A DNA stretch of 64,000 nucleotides. Source: Apostichopus japonicus (taxonomy: Eukaryota > Echinodermata > Holothuroidea > Aspidochirotida > Stichopodidae). Both the position numbers and the translations under genes were made by a program. Below, in pieces: positions 46,522 through 58,705 of the stretch (the stretch's first letter is position 1; every line of letters begins with the position of its first letter). The notes under the pieces were generated by a model, which saw nothing but the letters and a program-made list of their open reading frames with translations, was not told where the DNA came from and did no database searches. The stretch lies in assembly GCF_037975245.1 (NCBI RefSeq), contig NC_092572.1, positions 8,437,001-8,501,000 of the forward strand, in the 5' to 3' direction.

Positions 46522-49093
46522 TATGCATGGGAAGACGTCGGAGTATTGTAAAATAACTATTTAGAGAAAGAGGATGTTACGTTGCATTCGAGAAGGTTGT
46601 GAATTCAAAATGTATTTTTCTAGTTTCCTGGTACACAAATCAGGTGTTAGCTTAGAAGTAGGAAAAGCCTCGCCATGATCCGGTCAGTCGCTGTAACATA
46701 TATACCTACATACCTGGCATGTAGTAAGACATTATATTTGCATATACATTGCCTACATGCAGTTAAGAGGAAGTGTTAAAGGTAAAGTTGTAGCCTATAC
46801 TTCCGAAGCAGATTTCTTCTTGGAACCATGGAATTCGAAATAACATTTTCTTGATCATAGTTAATAATAAACAAATTATTTATTACCATTATTTATTGCT
46901 ATTGTTTGATATCACCGTTATCAAGGGGAAAAACTGCATCAACTAGGCCTAATAACATCGCTATAGCTTTCAAGATCGTACACCGTCGCTTCTTTGATGG
47001 GCGTATACCACTGAGGAACACGAATATAGCAGTGATATTGATGTAACGGTTACATTGATACTAATCTGCACTTTGAAACATATATACAAACACAGTGCAT
47101 AGGCCATAAGTGTATTTAGTCACATGAATTAATTATTACCACAACAGTTGAGAGAGACGTTCGTTCATCTATGTTTGCAGAAAGAGCATAGATTGATAAG
47201 ATAGAAATGTGATTGCAAAACTACATGTCTAACGAGTGTACATACAGGCTACTAGTGAATTGGAAGACTATACGGTTTATTTATGCGGACAACAACATCT
47301 CTCTAGCTTCTAAGGTAAGTCTTATCAAGTTATATATATCTTTGCGTTGCATTTGATAAATTCGCATACGAATTCAAAATTATGATCACTTACTCTCAAA
47401 TTTGAAGGGGCATTGTCCTACCTTCCTCAGTAAGTTTAAGCTCACTGACACAATGAAATTTCAAAAATATTTTTTGTATAGGCCTATATCTCTAGGAATA
47501 ATTTCTACAGTCCGAACCTTCGGGTGATTATTACTGTCAAATTTGGAGCCATTACTGATGGCCTCTCAGGTTTATGGAGATGTATATATAATACTGTGTG
47601 TATGTTCTTCTTTTTATAATGGGGACGAGTGAGGGGGAGGGGGGGTGGGGTATGATTTGTGGAAATCATAAACCAAGCACGAAATCATGCCCTATGTCTA
47701 TCTGGGTAAATTAAATAAGTGACAACCAGCATCTATAAGGCAAGAAGGTTAATTTCATATAAACGGGGATTTGGCTTGGATATACTGTTTATATAGTGAC
47801 CCAAAATCGTCAACAAATAAAATAATAAAAATAAAATAATTAATTAAGCCGCTCATTCGCCATCTCAAAGACCAGTTTGAGCGATACCGGTAATCATCAT
47901 CGTAGGATAATATATATGTTTACGTGTTCCCATTAACGATGGTGCAATGGTATGATGTATTATTCAGTACATAAAACGAGCTATCTAATACAAAGTAAAC
48001 ATGATATATAAATGCTTGCTAGACTGAAAGTATGTCTTACAAAATAGCTATAACTTTGAGCCTACAGTCATGGCATTTCAACGTAAGCCTATTTATACCG
48101 TGCGCCTACAATACTTTATTATGCTGTACTGTATACCGTACGTTTGTTGTAGTACGGTATAACGGCCTTGGAAACCCGCATGTACAGGTATAGTTACCGT
48201 TGCGCTAACGTTTATACATCGATTCTAATTAGAAACTGCAATTTGATACTAAAAGGAACTCAAAGCCAAAGTGGCAACGAGATGTTAAAGCTTATATTAA
48301 GTCCATCAATGAAAGTAATATACATTATAACTATTAACCAACATAACCGAATGTGTCTCCATCCCAACTATTGTATACACCCGAGCTGAGGCACCCCCCC
48401 CCTCTCCAGGCTTTCCTGACAATTAATCCCCTTTCAAACCCCTCTCCCTCCCTCTCCTCGCCTCCCCCCTCTCTGTCATTCTTTCCGCCTGTACTTAGTT
48501 TCTCTTCCTTGTGAAGTTGATCGTTTCCGACATTTTTACAAGTTAACTGTTAAATATACAGAGAACGCAATACGTGCCACTCCCCCCCCCCCCGAAGTTA
48601 CCCCTTCTAGGGATCGAACTGAGTCACACCTACTGTATATTCGTATTTTTATTTTTCGTATTACCAGTGGCATGATTTCGCGGCCCCGGTGAAGTGTGAG
48701 GGGTCGGGGGTGAGGAGGGGAGGTTCAACCTATTTGGGTACGGTATATGTACTGTATGTGTATAAGACGGGTACCGTATTGTAACACTACATATTGAAGC
48801 AAACAAGGAGAAGCAGTTTGTAATCGGTTAACCGTGGCTAAAGCCAACAACAGTAAGCTCCATTGTATCCAGTGTGGCAGCCATTAACAATGACACTAGT
48901 GTATAGCCGGTCGTCTCTGCTTTCCTATAGAGCTATCTGTTTATAGCTACATGGCTTTCCTTAGACTACTTTTAGAGCCTTTCAGAAAAAGCTTAGCAAA
49001 TTACTCAACCGTGGCAATAGCTCGCAGAGCAACTTAAAATCAGCCGTTCTCGAGATGTGCCACGCACAGGAGAGCACAAATGCGGGTTGAAAA
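46522..49093. other. Intergenic or 5' intron of Gal3ST
   Basis: No coding exon. CTAAG|GTAAGT at 47,310-47,320 is a perfect donor and could end a non-coding first exon of the sulfotransferase gene, whose coding exon begins exactly at an acceptor. Unproven. Other content is AT-rich with C/G homopolymers at about 48,392 and 48,582. Confidence 0.35.
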
Positions 49094-49097
49094 TTAA

Positions 49098-49652
49098 AGG
49101 ATTGGTTCAGGTGTCTGACATGAAAGAGCTTAAAAAGACAAACAGAATAGTGAAGAAACTACCATGATAGCATTCTCTGTTAATATCACACTTTGAAGAT
49201 TTCAAAATTTCTTTGCAAATGACTGGTGTAGAAAGACTAACTGTGAGAGTGTGATGTCACATCCTCACTTCCTTAACACGTGTCAATATATTTCATTCAA
49301 AAATAATTCCATTTTTTTTCTCACAAATCTAAAAAAATATAATCAAACATTCTTCAGATGTTAAATCTCAAATACTTCCCTTGACACATATGAGATCTCC
49401 TGACGTATCTTTTGATTGTAAGTCATAAAATCTTACAAAATATTTTAATAAAATAACAAAGACTGTTCAGGAATGTGAGGATATGACGTCACAGCTAGTC
49501 TGATTTCAGCAGTTTCTACACAATCAGATAGAACTTTAAACTTGAATGTCTCCTAAACGGAAACAGATATTTGAATAATTTCTTCACTATTGGGTTTCTT
49601 TTATTGTCCTCTTTCATATAAGTTAAACATTTGTGACACCTGAACTAATCCT
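49098..49652. mobile_element. TTAA-inserted miniature element
   Basis: Ends AGGATTGGTTCAGGTGTC and (reverse-complemented) AGGATTAGTTCAGGTGTC, 17 of 18 identical, flanked by TTAA at 49,094-49,097 and 49,653-49,656. Inner parts also share ATAGTGAAGAAA as inverted repeats. TTAA target sites point to the piggyBac or Kolobok superfamilies. 555 bp, non-coding. Confidence 0.85.
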
Positions 49653-50141
49653 TTAATACGGACAATCTCATCCATTGTCACTAGTGACCGCCACAAAGCA
49701 ATCTCCGTATCTATGCAGAGTGGTGTAAATAATAACAATCTGATCCAACGGATCTCTGATCGGGGCAAACCTACATATATCGCCAATACTGCTAATACTA
49801 CTAAATTCTGCACTTTCATACCACGCTTTCAAAGCACTCGAGCTGACAGTTTGAGCAGTATGTTTACCCTGTTTCAATCAGATAAAGGTTCGGAACTGTG
49901 AATACTGCCAGTACGAGTGCTTTGAAGCGTTGTATGACAGGACAATACAACAGGACAATACATGTTGTTGCATGGTTGTGCAAATCGGCGACTGTTGTAA
50001 CTTTTCTTTTTAATGTGACCGTGCTGGTCTTACTGTGGATGAACAATTTACAATAAGCGAAATCAAACAATAATATAGTGTTAGAGAAGTTATCGATGAT
50101 TGTTATGTTGTCCAATTTACTGCGTTCTATATATATAGGCC

Positions 50142-50501
50142 CAAGGGCGTAGGAACCGGGGACTGGGGGGGGGGGCGCCAGCCCCCCAGTGAAAAATGTG
50201 GAGGGCGGAAGTATCATTCCGCCCCCGGTTCGCAAGTCAGTAAAACCCTTTTTCATTTCCAAATGAGAAAAAAATCTCATTTGGAGCACCAAATTGCATC
50301 TAAGGCCAGGGGAAAATACAAAATTAAGTTTACAAAATGGAGTGGGTGTTGAAGTGTGCTATATTGCACCAAATTGCATCTGAGGCCACCTGGAAATGCA
50401 AAAAAATCCAAAAGGGAGGGGGACACCCCTCCCCTTACACCCCTCCCCCAGGCCGGCCATCAGTCTTCAGCCCCCACTCAAAAGTACCTTCTACGCCACT
50501 G
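50142..50501 (+). mobile_element. 360-bp non-autonomous hAT element
   Basis: Termini CAAGGGCGTAGGAACC and CTTCTACGCCACTG, flanked by perfect TATAGGCC TSDs (50,134-50,141; 50,502-50,509). Same family as 57,195-57,558, in opposite orientation. It contains two GCACCAAATTGCATCT modules and the GGGAGGGGG/CCCCTCCCC hairpin. Confidence 0.93.
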
Positions 50502-50982
50502 TATAGGCCTATCATGTATGCGAACTCTTAAAAGTAGTTTGGGATTATGGCATCTGTCCCCTTCGGTATATTTTTATTGGTTATTGTATCCCTTCTATAT
50601 GACATGCCTTTTATAGCTGATATCCCACCTTTCATTTCATTGCAGTTACTTGTTGATATCCCTATCATTTGATTAAACTTGAGTCAATTTGAAAATTGTA
50701 AGATTTAACTTTTTGCGTCTTTCTGCAGTTCTATATATGTTAGACAAACAAGCTGTATTGGGATATGAAAAAAAGAACACTTATAAATATTTTAATAAAA
50801 TTGTTCAGACGATCTAATTTAATTTTTTTTAAATTAATTCTTTTATCATTTACGGCATGTCTTACTTACACCTGTCTCCTCACAGGTACTGCCCTCTCAA
50901 TCTAAGCACTCTCATAATCTAAATCTCTTAATTAACTCTCTTAATTAAATGCAGTGCATGTCTGTGTTGTTACTCTCTCCAG

Positions 50983-51110
50983 ATGGCTGGAGACCTCCGC
51001 CAGTTGTTGACAACACTTATCATGGGTGCTATAGCCTCCATGCTGCTTGTGTGCGTCTTTCTGACTAAAACGAATCCCACTTATATGAGAAGGTCACTCA
51101 AATATTACAG
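50983..51110 (+). CDS. Gal3ST exon 1 (signal anchor)
   Basis: The ATG follows acceptor CTCTCTCCAG directly, so the 5'UTR must sit in an upstream exon. Encodes MAGDLRQLLTTLIMGAIASM, then LLVCVFLTKT and a short basic stretch; donor TACAG|GTATGA in phase 2. Homologous in layout to the exon at 63,408-63,538. Confidence 0.9.
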
Positions 51111-54100
51111 GTATGAAATCATTATATGTTTGAAAACATTTTCTTCAATGCCATCATACCCATCATATACATGATTAACAGTATATAGATAACCAATAAT
51201 ATTTTTTAAAAATTTTGTTTTTTGTTTTGCAGAATTCCAAAAACGTATGAAGAAAACGTTCGAATGGATGGAAACAAGATGTACGTTAGAAGTGGAGGAA
51301 ACCGTTCCTCTTCAAAAGATAAAAGTTTACCTAAGGAAGAGCAACGGTCAAACAATACAGCATCTTTATACACAAATACCACAAAACTCGTCCAATTCAA
51401 CGCAACTCTTTTAAATATTGATCAAAATCATACGTCACCGCTTCATCAATCAACGGAATCTTTTGCGATGTGTTCACCAAAGAAAAATATCGTTTTATTA
51501 AAAACCCACAAAACGGGAAGTTCAACTATCCAAAATATTTTATATCGTTTTGGTGACTTTCATGACCTGACATTTGCTCTTCCTGTTGGTAAAAGTAATT
51601 ATTTTTGTGGTAATAACGATTTCAACATCAAGTGCGTAGCTTCATTACCAAAGGGTTATCAATACAACGTATTAGCCAACCATGCTAGGTGGGTGAAGAC
51701 AGGTAAGTTAACCTTTTCTCTTTACCCGCTAATAATTATTAGGAATAGTTTGCATGTATAGGGAATAGTTTGTATGAATAAGGAATATTTTGTATGTGTA
51801 AGGAATATTTTGTATGTATAAGGAATATTTTGTATGTATAGGGAATAGTTTGTATGTATAAGGAATATTTTGTATGTATAAGGAATATTTGTATGTATAA
51901 GGAATATTTTGTATGTATTGCTATTTGCAATCAATCACAAATGGACGATCGTATATAATATACCGTGAGTTCGATTGTGTTTATATTATGTAGCATTTCG
52001 TAGCACAGGAAATGAGTGTCATAAAGAAATCAAAAACTAATACTTTTGCTGGTATAATATATTCCTTGTAAACACAGACCGCATGGATTCTTGGGTGTGG
52101 TCTCGAATAGATTCATTACCCAAATAACGTCACTTTAAATCATACGGCGGCTCTGAAGTGCCATTACGCCTTTTGTATTTTGTATGTGGACTACTTCGAT
52201 TCGATGGTTTGACGTTTCTTGAAGTTCGTTATCTTACGGTATAGAGTTCATGTTCAGCACTTGTTAAAATCGGTAGTAAGATAGTTGCAAATTTTATAGT
52301 GTATACATGAAAGGTGCGGTTAAGCAATATAAATATGGTGTCCAGTAACGGGTACACAGAAAGAACTCCTATATGCACAAAACTGGCTACAAATCGTACT
52401 TGTGATCCAATTGTGGGGTTTGTGGTAAATGCGGAATCGTTTTTTTTTCTAGAGAGAATTTAATGAAACTTCTTAATAATATACTTAATCTGAATCTACT
52501 ACAGCATAGAGATGAATCTTTACAGTTAGTTTATAATCGGACATGAGATTAAACATTGAACAGTAACAATGTGAAGGTCGTTGGTTCGAGAACGTGCTAA
52601 GCTGTTAAACATCAAGCCATATGTTCTATTATTATTTGTCGACCAAAGAGTATGGGTTTGTTTCCTATATTAGCGTCTTTAAAATTCAGAAAATTAGTGT
52701 CGCACAAAATTAATCTACATATATTTCATTGCTTCAATTGCAAAATAAATCAGTCAATTAAGTCATATATATATATATATGTAAAGGGGTCACAGACGCG
52801 ACCGTCTTTAATGACAGAGATACGTGTGCAGAAAATCCGCCCCTCCCCCACCCCCCGCCCCCCAAAAAAAGAGCTAAGAAATACCTTACTCCGATTGTGA
52901 GATATCCTAGATTAAACGTCATTTCTAGGGGCTATCATTTTGTTAACCAGTGATATCAAAGTGCCACCATAGAACCTGAAACCTGTTGTTCTCTCTTTCT
53001 TTTCATATTTGCATGTTTTACAATTTTAACAGTGCAAATTTAACAATGAAACCAACTGCCTTCGCTGTAGGTCATAAAACAAGTTTCAGTCAATTACATA
53101 TCCGCAGCAGTTGCATAACTCATTACAGCGAATAAACGTGCTAGTATCTAGATCAAGAAAAACATAAACTCGAGGCACAAGTCTCCAGCCCTTGTGTTTG
53201 AAGGAACATGAATTGTGTGATATCTCCAAAATGAAATCAAATGTTTTTTAGCGGCTTGTGGAAGGTGTTAATGACGTTTATCTCTATCACATAGATGTAT
53301 GTTTGATGATCAATGTTATTCATTTCTTCCTGGCTCGATGTAGGTACATCATTCTTTTGGTGTTGTTTTCTGTATAATATAGATATCATTGTGTCCGTGT
53401 CTTTTCTGTAATGTTCAAGTGGGTAAATATCACCAAAAGATTTTTCCCTTCTCATTTTGCAGAATTCTCCGCTGCCATGCCACCGGATACAACTTACATT
53501 ACCATATTACGTCATCCATCCACTCAATATGAAAGTCTATATAATTACTACAAATGGAAAAATGTATTCCACGTGACTTTCCAGGACTTTGTTAAAAATC
53601 CAAAGATGTATTACCTGAAGAAGAATAGACAAACCAGCTCTGCGCCACGTCACAGCTTCCGGAATCCTTCTCTTTATGATCTCGGTTTAACTACTCCAAT
53701 AGAAGGCTTGAAAGAAGACGAAATTTACGAAAAAGTTAAGTCTTTGGATGAAGAATTTCATCTAGTTTTAATTATGGAGTATATTGAAGAGTCCATAATC
53801 TTATTGAAAGATCTGATGTGTTGGAGTTGGGATGACGTTTTGTATTTTCAAACGAACTCGAGGGCAACAAATGAAGTTCAAGGAATGACGCAAGAGGTCA
53901 TACAAAGACTGATAGAATGGAACGAAGGTGATTGGATCCTATATCGACATTTTAATGAAACATTATGGACTAAAGTAGAACATTACGGAAAAGAGCGGAT
54001 GAAAGAAGATATTGCTACCTTAAGGCGAAAGATCAACGAAAAGACGACAAAATGTATAGCTGGAACAAAGCACGTCACAGAACTAAAACAGATCACAATT

Positions 54101-54235
54101 AAACGATTCCAGCTGACACCAGCAGGTTCCAAAAGTAGCGAATGCCAGCGTATGGTGAGGCCTGCGTTGAAGTACTTATCAACATTGAATGCCAAAATGT
54201 CAGGAAAGTCGAAAAGATCGATATCGTTAAACTAA
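50983..54235 (+). CDS. Galactose-3-O-sulfotransferase-like enzyme (Gal3ST family)
   Basis: Type II Golgi membrane enzyme predicted to move sulfate from PAPS to the 3-OH of galactose on glycolipids or glycans. Join 50983-51110, 51233-51702, 53463-54235; 456 residues plus TAA, in the range of the family (about 420-490). Short cytosolic N-terminus, signal anchor about 8-27, then a stem with five N-glycosylation sequons (residues 66, 83, 91, 99, 108). LLKTHKTGSSTIQNIL (131-146) is the 5'-phosphosulfate-binding loop. TYITILRHPSTQYES (210-224) is the 3'-phosphate-binding motif with R216 and S219. The C-terminal half (LVLIMEYIEESIILLKDLMC, LYRHFNETLW, KVEHYGKERM) closely resembles recalled GAL3ST1. 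Substrate cannot be deduced. Confidence 0.93.
51233..51702 (+). CDS. Gal3ST exon 2 (stem and PAPS-binding loop)
   Basis: Acceptor TTTTGTTTTGCAG, donor AAGACAG|GTAAGT; phase 2 to phase 1. Holds the glycosylation-rich stem and the LKTHKTGSST loop, then FHDLTFALPVGKSNYF and NVLANHARWVKTG. Confidence 0.93.
51739..51925. repeat. Intronic minisatellite, 20-bp unit
   Basis: About nine copies of GTATGTATAAGGAATATTTT with variants (GGGAATAGTTT), starting 36 bp after the exon 2 donor. Confidence 0.9.
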
Positions 54236-54724
54236 CCTTTCGAATTGATGGTAGGCAAAGAGCTGATAATTTCGCGCAACTGGTTTATCCGGTGCCAAAA
54301 GGCGCATTTTCATGATATGAGGGAGGCATCACTCTGCCCTACTACACCAACTTGCCATTATTCGTCGACTGGGACACTAGGACAGCAACGTTCCTTTGTC
54401 AGGTCTTTCCAGCGAATATGATCAAACCAGAGAACAGCCTTCATAGCTAGGCCTATATGAAAGAGATAACGTTATGTACATGCATATTGCACCACGGTGT
54501 ATGGATTTCATTCCGTTGAATAATGATAGCATTGAAACTTAACATTAATTTGTATATTTATATTTAATTCCATGTGTCGGGTTTTTTTTGGGGGGGGGTG
54601 GGGTGGTTGGCAACCACGTATACCACTGGGGGACATTAGCCTCTTTCTTTAAACATATTTACAACTACAGATCTTGCAATGAATGCTAACGAATACAGCA
54701 AAATTACAAAATGAGCATTAAATA
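52603..54724 (+). repeat. Parent segment of a tandem duplication (Gal3ST 3' end)
   Basis: Starts at a TGTTA in intron 2 and ends just before TGTTA at 54,725. It covers intron sequence, all of exon 3 and about 490 bp after the stop. The next 1.14 kb is a copy of it lacking 52,831-53,818. Exonic and flanking matches inspected by eye are identical apart from homopolymer length. Confidence 0.93.
53463..54235 (+). CDS. Gal3ST exon 3 (catalytic C-terminal part)
   Basis: Acceptor CATTTTGCAG, opening in phase 1 (split codon GAA). Contains the 3'-phosphate-binding motif and conserved C-terminal blocks; TAA at 54,233-54,235. The tail is basic (MSGKSKRSISLN). Confidence 0.95.
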
Positions 54725-55870
54725 TGTTAAACATCAAGCCATATGTTCTATTATTATTTGTCGACCAAAGAGTATGGGTTTGTTTCCTATATTAGCGTCT
54801 TTAAAATTCAGAAAATTAGTGTCGCACAAAATTAATCTACATATATTTCATTGCTTCAATTGCAAAATAAATCAGTCAATTAAGTCATATATATATATAT
54901 ATGTAAAGGGGTCACAGACGCGACCGTCTTTAATGACAGAGATACGTGTGCATATATATGTTGGAGTTGGGATGACGTTTTGTATTTTCAAACGAACTCG
55001 AGGGCAACAAATGAAGTTCAAGGAATGACGCAAGAGGTCATACAAAGACTGATAGAATGGAACGAAGGTGATTGGATCCTATATCGACATTTTAATGAAA
55101 CATTATGGACTAAAGTAGAACATTACGGAAAAGAGCGGATGAAAGAAGATATTGCTACCTTAAGGCGAAAGATCAACGAAAAGACGACAAAATGTATAGC
55201 TGGAACAAAGCACGTCACAGAACTAAAACAGATCACAATTAAACGATTCCAGCTGACACCAGCAGGTTCCAAAAGTAGCGAATGCCAGCGTATGGTGAGG
55301 CCTGCGTTGAAGTACTTATCAACATTGAATGCCAAAATGTCAGGAAAGTCGAAAAGATCGATATCGTTAAACTAACCTTTCGAATTGATGGTAGGCAAAG
55401 AGCTGATAATTTCGCGCAACTGGTTTATCCGGTGCCAAAAGGCGCATTTTCATGATATGAGGGAGGCATCACTCTGCCCTACTACACCAACTTGCCATTA
55501 TTCGTCGACTGGGACACTAGGACAGCAACGTTCCTTTGTCAGGTCTTTCCAGCGAATATGATCAAACCAGAGAACAGCCTTCATAGCTAGGCCTATATGA
55601 AAGAGATAACGTTATGTACATGCATATTGCACCACGGTGTATGGATTTCATTCCGTTGAATAATGATAGCATTGAAACTTAACATTAATTTGTATATTTA
55701 TATTTAATTCCATGTGTCGGGGTTTTTTTGGGGGGGGGGTGGGGTGGTTGGCAACCACGTATACCACTGGGGGACATTAGCCTCTTTCTTTAAACATATT
55801 TACAACTACAGATCTTGCAATGAATGCTAACGAATACAGCAAAATTACAAAATGAGCATTAAATATGTTA
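54725..55870 (+). repeat. Truncated tandem copy of the Gal3ST 3' end
   Basis: 54,725-54,952 matches 52,603-52,830 and 54,959-55,865 matches 53,819-54,724 (offset exactly 1,140). The six bases TATATA replace 988 bp. Both outer junctions share TGTTA microhomology. Confidence 0.95.
54959..55375 (+). pseudogene. Gal3ST C-terminal fragment
   Basis: Encodes the last about 137 residues of the enzyme (from CWSWDDVLYFQ to the TAA). It has no acceptor, PAPS-binding loop or signal anchor, because the deletion removed the exon 3 start. An in-frame read upstream is open only briefly. It cannot make an active sulfotransferase unless spliced in an unforeseen way. Confidence 0.9.
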
Positions 55871-57054
55871 CGTTGCACCTCCTACAATCTTCGACACGGC
55901 TCTCATTAAAGGCTCTATGCATTTTCCTCTTTGAGGTAAGTATTGCAACGCCTGCCACCAGAATATCCCTTTAACGTTTGGAAAATATCATTTACAATGC
56001 ATTTTCAATTTCTGCAAACGAAGGGTATATATTTCTTTATATAAATAGTAGGCCACCACTGCTTGGGCAATGAACTTATAATAAATTGTCAGAAACGATC
56101 TTTACCAGGTACTTGACAGCCACGGGAAATTTGCCCCTACCAACTATTTGTCTGTCCCCCAAAATGGTCAGAATTGTTTGACTTATTGGAAAGAGAAAAT
56201 GCTAGCTCTTGATAACAAAGCGTTAACGTTGCGTTTTAGGTCTGCATTGAAGCGGTGACATCATCGTAAATTCACTCTTCAAGAAGCATGTTTCACGGAT
56301 GCGATTCTTTTTTATTCTTGAAATATGACACACTGGTAGAAAGACCAAATGTTTGCCTTAAGTCAACCTTTGAAAGGAAAGTGCGAAACTTGTACTTTAC
56401 TCAGCTGTTTCTTTACTAACCAAAGTGGAGACATGAACGATAACAAATTAATTTGATTTTTAATTTTTTATATTTTTCTAGATTAAAATAGTCGAAAGTG
56501 GTTCTTGAATTATGGACAACCAAATATTCTGTAGGGCAATCGGATGTCAAAAGTGAGGCTGTCAAGTGAAGATGATCCGTATTATATGTATTTCTTTGAT
56601 GCACCTGGTTCGAATCAGACATGGTTTGCGCAGGCAACGTAAAATACACTGACTTGAAACAATTAGTTGATGCCATATTTATGTTTTCAGTCGAGCTTAT
56701 TTCAACATAACAACAACAACAACAAAAGCCAAACAGACTTTCTGTTTCACGTTAAGTTACGAGAACTAATCTGTGTAGGCAAAACTTCGTCGTGAACTAT
56801 AACTAAAGAAGAAGAAAACAGTATGTTCCATTTCAAATACCACTTTATCATTATCTATTTAGGAAGATGAAAAATAGTGCACATTTGGCGTTCCATACTG
56901 CTTTTCACCTCCGTGGCAACCTTCTGATTGAATTGAGGATGTTTCGCGGACATGTGATATAGTGTGCAGTATTTGGGTGCCAAAATCGTCAAAAATGTTG
57001 CAGTTAACTGCAGTTTCACAGATAATTCTTAGGAAGCGTTAGAAGAAGCAATTT
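55871..57054. other. Spacer downstream of the Gal3ST copy
   Basis: AT-rich unique sequence, one (ACAACA)n patch near 56,708. No exon or element terminus found. Confidence 0.5.
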
Positions 57055-58705
57055 ACATAGGAATATAATAACTTCACTAGTGTCGTCTGCTTAGCTGCTG
57101 TATTGTTATTCACTGGCCTCTGGATATAGTTAGCCTAGGCCCCTAAACCGGCTACTGAAAACAATTATCACCTGCACCTCATTTTACTTAAAACCGGTGG
57201 CGTAGGAAGGTACTTTTGAGTGGGGGCTGAAGACTGATGGCCGGCCTGAGGGAGGGGTCTAAGGGGAGGGGGTGTCCCCCTTTTTTTTTTTGCATTTCCA
57301 GGTGGCCTCAGATGCAATTTGGTGCAATATAGCACACCTCAACCCACCCACGCCATTTTGTATATAATTTTGCATTTTCACCTGGCCTTAAATGCAATTT
57401 GGTGCTCCAAATGATATTTTTTTCTCATTTGGACATGAAAAAGGGGTTTTCTGACTTGCAAAGCGGGGTGGGGGCAGGCGGAATGATACTTCCGCCCCTC
57501 CATATTTTTCACTGGGGGGGGGGGCTGGCGCCCCAGCCCCCCGGTTCCTACGCCCTTGCTTAAAACTGTATGCTAACGGTAGATCCACATGCCAGAATGA
57601 CATGGAATGACTGTTATGTTGTCCTGGGCTTATCACTAACAATTCAATACTATGTACATATCGATCCTTGCCCTTGGTCTAACTTAGGTTAGCCTAGGTA
57701 ATTAATTTAAATCTAGAATATTTCAGTCTGTTAACATATCTAGAATTGTAAAAATATTCAAACACATCCTCCATTTGCGATATATTTGTCAACACTGTAA
57801 CTTTAGCAAAAGGGCATTAGCAGTATAGGCCTAGCCAGTAATCTGAGTTTTGAGGTAGGCCAAATCCTACCGAGCCTAGCTAAGTGTGTTGTGGACGATA
57901 ACTTCAAAGGTTATTTGCCTAAATTGACTCATGTATGCTTAAGGCTAATGATATTCACTAACCATGTTCGGACAAAGCTTTGTAGGCAAAACGACACACT
58001 CAATCCACTACTCGTGCTAACATCCCATCCTTTGATGACTGTGACTGAATGTAGACATGAATCAAACTTTCTCTACTCTCACCTTTTACGGTGGGATCTG
58101 TTATCCCGCATAAACTACTACCCACTTTGCAACATCAACATTAAACTGAGAACTGCATGCACAGACTAATATCGAACTATTACAAAAAGTAGGTGTGTGT
58201 GGGAAGGGGGTGGGGTTGCTTTTTCACAGCATTTTGGGGGATAAATATGACACTATCTGAGAGGAGCACTGAAATAACACAAGTAAAAAAAATGTTTGCC
58301 ATGTTCTTCTCAGATATCGATACCGTAAATGACACTTCACAGATAATAAAAGTGGCATAAAACACTACACTCGCCTGAGTCATTATAGAGGCGAAAAAAT
58401 ACAGTTTTCAAAGATGATGATGAAGGCAGGAGTATAGTACTACTTATACCACTGTGGTCGCCATAACATGTTTCTGGTGTGAAAACTGCACATACTCTTT
58501 TGAAAAAATGGATAAAATAAAATTCACTTTAAAAGTTGAAAGCTCACTGCCATGTATGAAGACGTACAAATGATCTGACTTTTTGCCGTTCGACGCAGAG
58601 CGCCCTCACTTTTTTAAGGCTTCACTGCTTAAACACAAGGCGATAAACAGTAAGCGTTCTTTCTAGGTCAATTTCTATGGTTGTGTGTTATGAGGCCTGA
58701 GGAAG
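57055..58705 (-). repeat. Inverted duplication, arm 2
   Basis: Reverse-complement counterpart of 35,870-37,195, longer by one 364-bp miniature element and its TSD. Several anchors run collinearly through the arm (for example TGTTCGGACAAAGCTTTGTA at about 57,965 and GATCTGACTTTTTGCCG at about 58,573). Confidence 0.85.
57195..57558 (-). mobile_element. 364-bp non-autonomous hAT element
   Basis: Flanked by perfect CTTAAAAC TSDs (57,187-57,194; 57,559-57,566). Termini CGGTGGCGTAGGAAGG and GGTTCCTACGCCCTTG. Inverted relative of 50,142-50,501. The other duplication arm has a single CTTAAAAC at the matching spot, i.e. the empty site. Confidence 0.95.

Noticed and set aside
50356-50616. Overlapping frames around a hAT miniature
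   Set aside because: They cross the element boundary and TSD, so no single gene is represented.
55123-55335. Minus-strand 70-codon frame present twice (also 53,983-54,195)
   Set aside because: Antisense shadow of Gal3ST exon 3, repeated only because the exon is duplicated.
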